Shown: positions 6,067 through 11,755 of the stretch, in pieces | Position numbering within the stretch: position 1 is the stretch's first letter | Layout: each line of letters starts with the position of its first letter | Notes under the pieces: generated by a model | Databases searched by the model: none | What the model was told of the DNA's origin: nothing | The model's input: only the letters and a program-made list of their open reading frames with translations | Made by a program: the position numbers and the translations under genes | Source of the DNA: a virus | IMG/VR virus record: IMGVR_UViG_3300034190_001469 | Coordinates: 1-21,335 of that record | Reading direction: 5' to 3' (one strand) | Length of the DNA stretch: 21,335 nucleotides

Positions 6067-6516
6067 ATGTGTAATTTTAATCATACTACTAGCCAAGTTA
6101 GACTTCAAGCCGATACATGGATCAATAAGGGTTTACCATTTGGACGCTATAACTATCTCGTAAACATTCGTGAGATTGAATCTAAAATTCAAACATACTG
6201 GACTAAAACCGGAACGTATGTCGAGAATAATGGCAAGGGATACATAGCAAGATCAGCCCGTAAAAACTCCCATGCATTAAGTTGGTTCTTCGATCTATTC
6301 AATGGTAATTATGCCGCTTATCGACAAGCTAAAAAACAATATGACAGTGCGTCTATGACTGTATCGGAGATGTTAGAATATAACAGACAGTTAAAACGTG
6401 TTCATGTTGCAATGCAAAACAAAAAAACAGTTAGAATATCAGCGAAACAAGCTAAACATTTTTCGGGATTGTTGCGCGATAAACTAACAGCCAAGGGTCA
6501 TAAAATCGCTTCATAG
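6067..6516 (+). CDS. Hypothetical protein (149 aa)
   Basis: Not recognised. The start at 6067 is chosen because it follows the second hairpin leader and an AAGGG ribosome site in the same arrangement as the preceding gene; an in-frame ATG at 5986 would lie inside the upstream gene and leader. The product is basic and mostly helical, with an aromatic patch (SWFFDLFNGNYAAY) near residues 72-85 and a C-terminal basic helix region (SAKQAKHFSGLLRDKL). The basic charge is compatible with nucleic-acid binding, but there is no clear motif. It is followed by a hairpin with a T-run. Confidence 0.7.
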   Translation: MCNFNHTTSQVRLQADTWINKGLPFGRYNYLVNIREIESKIQTYWTKTGTYVENNGKGYIARSARKNSHALSWFFDLFNGNYAAYRQAKKQYDSASMTVSEMLEYNRQLKRVHVAMQNKKTVRISAKQAKHFSGLLRDKLTAKGHKIAS

Positions 6517-6537
6517 ATCCCCTGTGTTAACTCTATC

Positions 6538-6584
6538 GACTGGCTTATTATGGAGGAAATAGGCCAGTCTCTTTTTTCCTCCAT
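6538..6584 (+). terminator. Terminator-like hairpin interleaved with a second stem
   Basis: GACTGGC (6538-6544) pairs with GCCAGTC (6563-6569), followed by TCTTTTTT: a plausible intrinsic terminator with an 18-base loop. The loop strand ATGGAGGAAA (6550-6559) is perfectly complementary to TTTCCTCCAT (6575-6584), which overlaps the T-run. The two stems interleave, so they form a pseudoknot or exclude each other, as in an attenuator. The loop strand also contains GGAGG. Confidence 0.6.
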
Positions 6585-6601
6585 TAACTAAGGAATTAAT
6601 T

Positions 6602-6778
6602 ATGACAATACGAATCAAACCATTTTATAACGATATTAGAGATTTTCACCATGATGTATATTCTCCCGAAAATTCAGATATGTTGCAAGATCAATATAGA
6701 CAAGAACAATTAGATGTTATAGATTCACAATGGGATGCAATCTTGCATCTTGATCTAGAAAAACTAATAGGGAGATAA
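6602..6778 (+). CDS. Small hypothetical protein (58 aa)
   Basis: Not recognised. An acidic frame beginning MTIRIKPFYNDIRDF and ending LHLDLEKLIGR; AAGGA lies about 8 bases before its ATG. It directly follows the terminator-like interleaved hairpin, so its expression may depend on readthrough, and it ends four bases before the gp88-like gene. Predicted helical in its second half (QYRQEQLDVIDSQWDAI). Supported by good spacing, ribosome site and gene packing rather than by homology. Confidence 0.55.
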   Translation: MTIRIKPFYNDIRDFHHDVYSPENSDMLQDQYRQEQLDVIDSQWDAILHLDLEKLIGR

Positions 6779-6782
6779 GACC

Positions 6783-7487
6783 ATGAAACTACTTGATACT
6801 ACTGGTAATAATACCAAACTACGAAAGAACAACAAAGATATAAAGATTCGTGTCGCTGGTTTATCGCTATATCCTATTGATACTCGTGTTTGTCCATATC
6901 AGAATATAGCACAATGCAAAACACCTTGTTTATCTGATTCGGGTTTCGCTAAAGTTTATAAATCGGTTAACCAAGCCAGAAAAGCAAAGACTGATTTCTA
7001 CTTAAACGACAGGGAAAACTTTATTATTCAATTAAAAAACGAACTAACTAATTTTCAGAAGTTATGCAAGAAACAACAAGTTATTCCATATATCCGACTC
7101 AATGTTATTAGTGACATACAATGGGAATTAAAAGCTAATGGATCTATTCCGCAATCATTCCCTAATATCAATTTCTTTGATTATACCAAGATAGCAAAGA
7201 GACTAGGCAAAACGCCAGACAACTATGAATTAATGTTTTCTTATTCCAATGCCCTAGCATATCAACAATCTGTGAGAAAAGCGTTAAAGACTGACGTTCC
7301 AATATCGGTGGTATTTTTTGGGAATATGCCTAATAGGTTTATGGGAAAAGAAGTGGTTGACGGTGATTCAAGCGATATCGTAAACCTGTCTCATAAAAAT
7401 AAAATTGTCGGATTGAAATATAAATCTGTCGGTGATAAAATCAACCCTATTGATTCAACCTTTATCGTAAATATGGAGAGCCTATGA
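6783..7487 (+). CDS. Phage gp88-type family protein of unknown function (234 aa)
   Basis: The layout resembles phage proteins often labelled gp88-like: an N-terminal cysteine cluster (CPYQNIAQCKTPC, about residues 37-49) after an LSLYP motif, then RLNVISDIQW, then FFDYTK, then a serine-containing FSYSNAL strand and near the C-terminus MGKEVVDGDSSD. In that family the same order of cysteines, R-x-N/H-SD, YTK and S motifs is kept; no biochemical function is established to my knowledge. The clustered cysteines suggest metal binding. It is the only gene in the 5517-7573 cassette with recognisable relatives, and its stop overlaps the ATG of the following membrane peptide (ATGA). Confidence 0.6.
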   Translation: MKLLDTTGNNTKLRKNNKDIKIRVAGLSLYPIDTRVCPYQNIAQCKTPCLSDSGFAKVYKSVNQARKAKTDFYLNDRENFIIQLKNELTNFQKLCKKQQVIPYIRLNVISDIQWELKANGSIPQSFPNINFFDYTKIAKRLGKTPDNYELMFSYSNALAYQQSVRKALKTDVPISVVFFGNMPNRFMGKEVVDGDSSDIVNLSHKNKIVGLKYKSVGDKINPIDSTFIVNMESL

Positions 7488-7573
7488 TACTAGAAAAAAT
7501 TGCATTTCTTGCACTAACATTATTTATTTATGGATTATTCATTTACATTCTAAACAAAAGTTTGGAGAGATAA
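7484..7573 (+). CDS. Membrane peptide (29 aa)
   Basis: A very short frame coupled by a 4-bp ATGA overlap to the gene before it. Almost the whole product is one hydrophobic helix (IAFLALTLFIYGLFIYIL) ending in a basic, polar tail. Its ribosome site is GGAGA inside the upstream gene. The coupling and clean hydrophobicity support it being translated; its role is unknown. Confidence 0.45.
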   Translation: MILEKIAFLALTLFIYGLFIYILNKSLER

Positions 7574-7579
7574 AAAAAT

Positions 7580-7625
7580 AATTAGCTAGGATTTATATAA
7601 AATTTTATGTAAATTCTAGCTAATT
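7580..7625 (+). terminator. 46-bp near-perfect palindrome closing the cassette
   Basis: AATTAGCTAG (7580-7589) and CTAGCTAATT (7616-7625) are the outer arms; inside, ATTTA/TAAAT and a perfect ATAAAATTTTAT centre complete a dyad of 23 paired positions. The only two deviations (7590/7615 and 7596/7609) are G-T, so they are wobble pairs in a rightward RNA but mismatches in a leftward one. The stem is AT-rich and lacks a good downstream T-run rightward, so terminator is only the best guess; mRNA 3' end protection is an alternative. Confidence 0.55.
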
Positions 7626-7626
7626 C

Positions 7627-7715
7627 CTATCAAAATTTTCTATCATAAGGTGTCTGCGACCCTATCATATATATGTTACTATCATGTTTCGCATCTGCCG
7701 ACGCATTTGCTATCA
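7627..7715. repeat. CTATCA / mini-hairpin cluster B
   Basis: Five CTATCA copies start at 7627, 7640, 7662, 7679 and 7710. The third follows GTC-TGC-GAC (7652-7660). The block GTCTGCGACCCTATCATA is identical at 7652-7669 and 5270-5287, and TTCCTATCAAAA is identical at 7624-7635 and 5331-5342. Like cluster A, it lies just upstream of a rightward promoter and gene block. Confidence 0.85.
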
Positions 7716-7735
7716 TCTGCCGACGCATCTGCCGA
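7692..7735. repeat. Short direct repeats CATCTGCCGACGCAT
   Basis: CATCTGCCGACGCAT occurs at 7692-7706 and 7714-7728, and its first ten bases again at 7726-7735, overlapping the second copy. The repeat is GC-rich in an otherwise AT-rich stretch and is interrupted by one CTATCA. It was not seen elsewhere in the window. Confidence 0.85.
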
Positions 7736-7757
7736 ATAAAATAAATTATTAATACTA

Positions 7758-7786
7758 TTTACTTTATAATTATATTGTGGTAAACT
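7758..7786 (+). promoter_or_regulatory. Possible rightward promoter
   Basis: TTTACT (7758-7763), 17-bp spacer, TAAACT (7781-7786), about 36 bases before the ATG at 7822. Distances to the downstream gene and to the CTATCA cluster upstream resemble those of the promoter at 5448-5476, but the -10 matches only four of six positions. Confidence 0.35.
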
Positions 7787-7821
7787 TTCAATTATTCATA
7801 CAAATAATATTGGAGAAATAC

Positions 7822-8340
7822 ATGAACATATTCTTTATAGACAAATGCCCTGTTATGTCAGCTATGCAGTTATGTGACAAACACGTTGTCAAGATGGTAC
7901 TGGAGACTGCCCAGATGTGTAGTACTGCTATACATGAATGGTGCTTTGGTGATGAGCCTATTCTAGATAACATATACAAGTCTGCATACAAGAACCATCC
8001 TATGACTGTATGGGTGCGAGAGAATGATGCTAACATGATGTGGGCTGTATTGCATGGACTATCTATAGGTAGAGAGTACAAGTATAGATATGGTAAGGAT
8101 CACAAGAGTACTGCTATACTAGAGAACATCTCACAGTATATGTTCCATGACAACTTTGATGAGGACTATACATTGCATACAGAACCACCACAATGTATGC
8201 CTGATATGTATAAAAGACTTGACTATGTAGAGGCTTATCGTGCATACTACATAGACGCAAAGTCTCACATATTAACATGGACTAAGCGTAAAAGACCAGA
8301 GTGGGTATTTCCTTACGCAACAAGAATGGGATTTAATTAA
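7822..8340 (+). CDS. Conserved phage protein, distantly like pyrimidine-dimer glycosylase family (172 aa)
   Basis: Start chosen at 7822 after GGAGA; an upstream in-frame ATG at 7777 lies inside the promoter zone. The pattern NIFFIDKCPVMSAMQLCDKHVVKMVLE, then NHPMTVWVREN, then REYKYRYGKDHKS recalls a widespread phage/bacterial family whose order (N-terminal strand, D-K-H/R-V-K helix, NHP-x-W, E-Y/W-x-R-x-G) is like the Pyr_excise (pyrimidine dimer DNA glycosylase) domain. The relation is judged from motif order only and enzymatic activity is unproven. Its stop overlaps the first base of the Mom-like gene (TAATG), so the two are translationally coupled and probably work on the same substrate, DNA. 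Confidence 0.6.
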   Translation: MNIFFIDKCPVMSAMQLCDKHVVKMVLETAQMCSTAIHEWCFGDEPILDNIYKSAYKNHPMTVWVRENDANMMWAVLHGLSIGREYKYRYGKDHKSTAILENISQYMFHDNFDEDYTLHTEPPQCMPDMYKRLDYVEAYRAYYIDAKSHILTWTKRKRPEWVFPYATRMGFN

Positions 8341-8936
8341 TGTTTGTAGGATGGACTGATCAAATGCAACATATGTATGAAGTAGTACAGATACCATATG
8401 AGGCTACAAAGGATTGGATACTAAACATTCACTATGCCAAACGTATGCCATCAATTAGTTATGCATATGGTCTATATCGTTATGATGAGATGGTAGGCAT
8501 GGTATCTTATGGTAGCCCTGCATCACCTTGGTTGTGTAAAGGCATCTGTGGTGAGGAACATAAGTCTGATGTCATCGAGTTGAACAGGTTGGTACTCAAA
8601 GATAATCTACCCAACGAGGCATCATTCTTAGTATCTAAGTCATTGAAACTATTACCTAAACCCAAAGTAGTTGTATCATACGCCGACACTGCCCAAGACC
8701 ATGCAGGTATCATTTACCAAGCTACTAACTTTCTGTTTACTGGTACAACTAAACCTAGAACAGATATAGCTGGTAAGGATGGTAAACATTCTAGACACCA
8801 TCTAGGTGACAGAACTAATAGAATTAATCGTAGTGCAAAGCATCGTTATGTATATTTTATTGGTACTAAAAAAGAAAAAAAGATATTGCGTAATGCTTTA
8901 CGTTATGATATAAAAGATCAGTACCCAAAGTACTAA
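8340..8936 (+). CDS. Mom-like adenine modification protein (198 aa)
   Basis: Phage Mu Mom modifies adenines to N6-carbamoylmethyladenine, protecting phage DNA from host restriction; relatives have a GNAT-like fold. Family hallmarks are present in order: HYAKRMPSISYAYGLY near the N-terminus, MVGMVSYGSPASPW, the ELNRLVL strand with D before it, SFLVSKSLKLL, VVVSYADTAQDHAGIIYQATN, then FTGTT and a KHSRHH element. Length is near that of the family. It is coupled to the glycosylase-like gene by a one-base overlap and sits 2.9 kb from a DNA methyltransferase, so the phage probably uses more than one anti-restriction modification. Gene function is confident at family level; the exact base made is not known. 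Confidence 0.82.
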   Translation: MFVGWTDQMQHMYEVVQIPYEATKDWILNIHYAKRMPSISYAYGLYRYDEMVGMVSYGSPASPWLCKGICGEEHKSDVIELNRLVLKDNLPNEASFLVSKSLKLLPKPKVVVSYADTAQDHAGIIYQATNFLFTGTTKPRTDIAGKDGKHSRHHLGDRTNRINRSAKHRYVYFIGTKKEKKILRNALRYDIKDQYPKY

Positions 8937-8979
8937 ATGCTTATGGGTCCACATATTAGGGAAGGAGAGAATTAATACT

Positions 8980-9138
8980 ATGATTAACACTGCACTAACT
9001 TTCTACTTATTCATTGCATTGCTAGGTGTTACAATAATTGCAATAGCATGGATTTTTTTCTTGACACAAAGATTAAATAAGTTATCATCCACATTAAGAG
9101 AAGTTTTAATTAATTATTCAAAGGAGAATAAAGAATGA
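8980..9138 (+). CDS. Small membrane protein (52 aa)
   Basis: A short frame after a strong AGGAGAG ribosome site. Residues about 4-28 form one long hydrophobic helix (ALTFYLFIALLGVTII and on), followed by a charged amphipathic tail. The stop overlaps the next ATG by four bases, supporting translation. The single membrane helix plus cytoplasmic tail is common in phage accessory membrane proteins; function unknown. Confidence 0.55.
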   Translation: MINTALTFYLFIALLGVTIIAIAWIFFLTQRLNKLSSTLREVLINYSKENKE

Positions 9139-9983
9139 ATGTACTAGAAAATTTTGGTGATGCAGACTTTGATATAGACTTTGCTCCACTAGAAAGATTT
9201 CCAGAACGTAAGTATGTTATTCGTACTGATACTGATGAGGCTATCGGTGTTGTTGGTAAGGACTTTGGTGGTGTTAGTCATCCTCAGTTCTTTGGACAAA
9301 TACGAGAGGCTTGGGCTGAAGAGTTAGGGTTCACACACAAGGACTTCTATGATTCAGTAGCATTGGAGAATGATGTCAGTATTGATACCAAAGTATCTCG
9401 CAATGGTGCTTGGGCATTGGAGAAAGTAGTCTTCAACAATCACAAGGCTACTGTCGAGACAAGTAGACATACTACTGAAACTGCTCTGTCTCTGTATGCA
9501 TGGCATGGTGTTGATGGATCTACTTCTAACAATGTAATCAGTGGTGCTATTGATTTTTTCTGCACTAATGGTATGGTTACTGGTGACTACAGTAAGATAC
9601 GCAAGAAGAATACTAGGCACTTTGACATGGGCCGTATCACTCACGAGATGGAAGGTATCTATGATCGTTGGGTAGATCACAATGCATGGTGTCAAAAGTT
9701 AGCAGAGAAAGATGTGTCTGTTAATGCACTCAAGACCGCTCTTGAAGACATACTACCAGAGAGAGCATCTAAGAATATGCTTAACTCAGTGCTTGATGAG
9801 TTCAGTGTAAGAGGTGCAAATGCATGGGCTGTCTACTCTGCATTCACTCAGTATGCTTCACACGAGGATCGTTTCGGCTTTCGACAGACTGCCAATGACA
9901 ATACTCTGGAGCGTCAGTTCAAGCGTAATGAAGATGTAGCGAAATGGATTGAGCATCCTTCTTTCCTAAAATTGGTTGCATAA
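9135..9983 (+). CDS. DUF932-like phage/plasmid protein (282 aa)
   Basis: Resembles the DUF932 phage/plasmid protein family by its sequence pattern: an N-terminal region with GVVGKDFGGVSHPQFF, a central stretch with ISGAIDFFCTNGMVTGDYSKI and a basic RKKNTRHF, a helical DxW region, and a C-terminal AVYSAFTQYASHEDRFGF motif followed by R-rich helix (DNTLERQFKRNEDVAKWI). The family is common in phages and plasmids and near DNA metabolism genes, but no activity is established. AAGGAG lies about eight bases before the ATG, which overlaps the upstream stop. Confidence 0.65.
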   Translation: MNVLENFGDADFDIDFAPLERFPERKYVIRTDTDEAIGVVGKDFGGVSHPQFFGQIREAWAEELGFTHKDFYDSVALENDVSIDTKVSRNGAWALEKVVFNNHKATVETSRHTTETALSLYAWHGVDGSTSNNVISGAIDFFCTNGMVTGDYSKIRKKNTRHFDMGRITHEMEGIYDRWVDHNAWCQKLAEKDVSVNALKTALEDILPERASKNMLNSVLDEFSVRGANAWAVYSAFTQYASHEDRFGFRQTANDNTLERQFKRNEDVAKWIEHPSFLKLVA

Positions 9984-10162
9984 TGAGAGTAATGAAGCGT
10001 AAAATAAAGGTCTTTGAGGATCATGACGATCTGATCCTTGAAGACTATATTAGAGACATATATAATGATGTTAAACAAAATGAGGATAAAGACAATGCAG
10101 AAATCATCCAAGGCTTTGAAGCAATCAAAAAAGAGGAACTTGATGGCGATAGCTTTAGCTGA
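9983..10162 (+). CDS. Small acidic protein (59 aa)
   Basis: Not recognised. The ATG overlaps the stop of the DUF932-like gene (TAATG). The N-terminus is basic (MRVMKRKIKV), the rest strongly acidic and helical (EDHDDLILEDYIRDIYNDV). A longer overlapping frame in a different register covers part of this stretch; the coupled start and charge pattern favour this one. Its end overlaps the next small gene by 20 bp. Confidence 0.5.
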   Translation: MRVMKRKIKVFEDHDDLILEDYIRDIYNDVKQNEDKDNAEIIQGFEAIKKEELDGDSFS

Positions 10163-10256
10163 TCCATTATTCCATAAACGAGTAATTGAGAATAAAAGAC
10201 GTAAAAAACTATTAGCTAAACGAACTAAACGAGAACTGATGAAAGGTGTTATATGA
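10143..10256 (+). CDS. Small basic protein (37 aa)
   Basis: The product MAIALADPLFHKRVIENK followed by a lysine/arginine run is like small basic proteins (DPLF-x-x-R-V pattern) often found in phage replication regions, probably RNA- or DNA-binding or ribosome-interacting; no function is known. The start at 10143 is chosen for the GAGGA site six bases upstream; an in-frame ATG at 10038 would add an unlike N-terminus overlapping the gene before. The stop overlaps the next start. Confidence 0.5.
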   Translation: MAIALADPLFHKRVIENKRRKKLLAKRTKRELMKGVI

Positions 10257-10450
10257 TGCCTATAAGTGATGACGATTACGATCATGTCCAAGCGATAGCT
10301 ATATGCCACTCCGACTGGAGTCCAAAAACAGCAGCAAAAGTAGCTAAAGTGATGGGTTTTACTGAGTTTGAACAATACAAAGCAGTGTATAGTGCAGGTA
10401 AAAAGGCGATAGCAACATATACACATAAAGGTAAGGTGTGGGATGATTGA
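10253..10450 (+). CDS. Small hypothetical protein (65 aa)
   Basis: Not recognised. The acidic N-terminus (SDDDYDH) is followed by WSPKTAAKVAKVMGFTEFEQYKAV, a helix pair that could be a small helix-turn-helix, though no family assignment is possible. It is coupled to both neighbours: its first codons overlap the upstream stop and its last eight bases overlap the primase start. Two adjacent ATGs (10253, 10256) are possible starts. Confidence 0.55.
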   Translation: MMPISDDDYDHVQAIAICHSDWSPKTAAKVAKVMGFTEFEQYKAVYSAGKKAIATYTHKGKVWDD

Positions 10451-11207
10451 GTTACCCGACTTTGATGAGATAGATGAAAACCAAGGCATAAGAGTTAATT
10501 GTCCTAGTTGTGGTGGGTATGGTACATTCACTGCTACGAGAGTTGATGGGAGTATTCTGTATAATTGTTACAAAGCAGGATGTTCTGTGTCTGGTAAGAA
10601 GGATGTTATGGGATCAAGCAAATATGTTAGAGAAAAATCTATCATTGCTGCTGAGCCAAATAAATATGAGTTCGATATACCAGAACACTTTTCTATTTAT
10701 TTCCCAAAGAAAATGGTTAAATATTGTAATGAGAATAATATTGATACTAATAAAGTACAACTATACTATGATGTTAAATTAGACAGAGCAGTATTTCCGA
10801 TCTTCATGGCACAACCCTCTAACTTTGACGTTCCTACTATTTGGAGAAATAAAGTGGTTGATGCTGTTGGTAGAACGCTAGGAGGATCTTGGAGTAAATG
10901 GCATAGATATGGTAACTCAGGTTTACCCTTTATTTGTGGTAATAGTGAGACTTGTTATGTTGTTGAAGACTGTGCATCTGCTGTAGCTGTATCGCAGTAT
11001 GGTACTGGACTTGCATTGCTAGGCACAAATTTATCTGATTCAATACTTGACATTGTGGTAAACTATCCTTATGTTATAGTATGTCTTGATAAAGACGCAT
11101 CTGCCAAGGCAATACAAATGAAAAATAGAATTGGACAATTTACCAAAGCTGAAGTAAGATTACTTGATGTTGACCCTAAAGAGAAACCAGAAGGAGTATT
11201 AGAATGA
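10443..11207 (+). CDS. DNA primase, zinc ribbon plus Toprim (254 aa)
   Basis: Makes RNA primers at the fork, like the primase half of T7 gp4 but as a separate protein. A zinc-binding module is at the N-terminus: C20-x2-C23 and C42-x4-C47. The Toprim domain follows: YVVEDCASAVAVSQ with the catalytic acidic residue and VIVCLDKDAS with the DxD-type metal site, joined by LLGTNLS. No helicase domain is attached; the helicase gene lies two genes downstream. Start overlaps the preceding gene by 8 bp. The stop overlaps the methyltransferase start (ATGA). Confidence 0.88.
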   Translation: MIELPDFDEIDENQGIRVNCPSCGGYGTFTATRVDGSILYNCYKAGCSVSGKKDVMGSSKYVREKSIIAAEPNKYEFDIPEHFSIYFPKKMVKYCNENNIDTNKVQLYYDVKLDRAVFPIFMAQPSNFDVPTIWRNKVVDAVGRTLGGSWSKWHRYGNSGLPFICGNSETCYVVEDCASAVAVSQYGTGLALLGTNLSDSILDIVVNYPYVIVCLDKDASAKAIQMKNRIGQFTKAEVRLLDVDPKEKPEGVLE

Positions 11208-11755
11208 CTACATACAATAGAGCTTTTTCCATGCCTAACAGTCAAACCTTTAGCATGAAACCTATTAAAGAGTTTGTGGAACATTGGATTGGTTTAGCAT
11301 ATTCTGCTGAAGATAGAAATAATCCAATTGTTGTAGATCCTTTTGCTAGAGATAGTAAGTATGGTACAATAACTAATGATATAAATACTATTACAGATGC
11401 TCATTATCATATGAAAGCAGATGATTTTCTGGATATGTTGTTGGATGATGGAGTACAAGCTGACGTTGTGTTATATGATCCACCATACAGTCCAAGACAG
11501 ATCAGTGAGTGCTACAGTGCTAGTGGTATAAAGACTACGCAACAAGACACACAGAGTAGTTTCTATACTAAAATAAAAGATCGTATCAGACCTCTTGTCA
11601 AACCTGATGGTATTGTGCTATCCTTTGGATGGAACTCTATGGGAGTTGGTAAGAAGTTTGGTAGCTATGAAGAAATACTATTGGTAACTCATGGTGGAGC
11701 GCATAACGATACAATATGTGTTGCACAAAGAAAGGATACAAACGAATATGTCTAA
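11204..11755 (+). CDS. DPPY-type DNA adenine methyltransferase-like protein (183 aa)
   Basis: Carries a catalytic DPPYSPRQ motif (residues 92-95 for DPPY) after a hydrophobic strand (ADVVLYDPPY), typical of amino-methyltransferases acting on adenine N6 or cytosine N4. An IVVDPFARD motif near residue 45 and TNDIN near residue 58 take the place of the usual FxGxG cofactor loop; a C-terminal EEILLVTHGGAHNDTI completes the phage family pattern. It is short for a methyltransferase and lacks a clear target-recognition domain. Inserted between primase and helicase with overlaps on both sides, so it is expressed with replication genes; likely role is protection from restriction. Confidence 0.75.
   Translation: MTTYNRAFSMPNSQTFSMKPIKEFVEHWIGLAYSAEDRNNPIVVDPFARDSKYGTITNDINTITDAHYHMKADDFLDMLLDDGVQADVVLYDPPYSPRQISECYSASGIKTTQQDTQSSFYTKIKDRIRPLVKPDGIVLSFGWNSMGVGKKFGSYEEILLVTHGGAHNDTICVAQRKDTNEYV

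Noticed and set aside
10038-10142. Upstream extension of the 37-residue basic protein
   Set aside because: Overlaps a better-supported coupled frame; the ribosome site GAGGA precedes the inner ATG at 10143.
9914-10531. Minus-strand open frame of 205 codons
   Set aside because: It spans four tightly coupled rightward genes and has no upstream signals or recognisable domain.
11691-11747. Upstream extension of the helicase
   Set aside because: Lies entirely in the methyltransferase gene and adds residues unlike the family.
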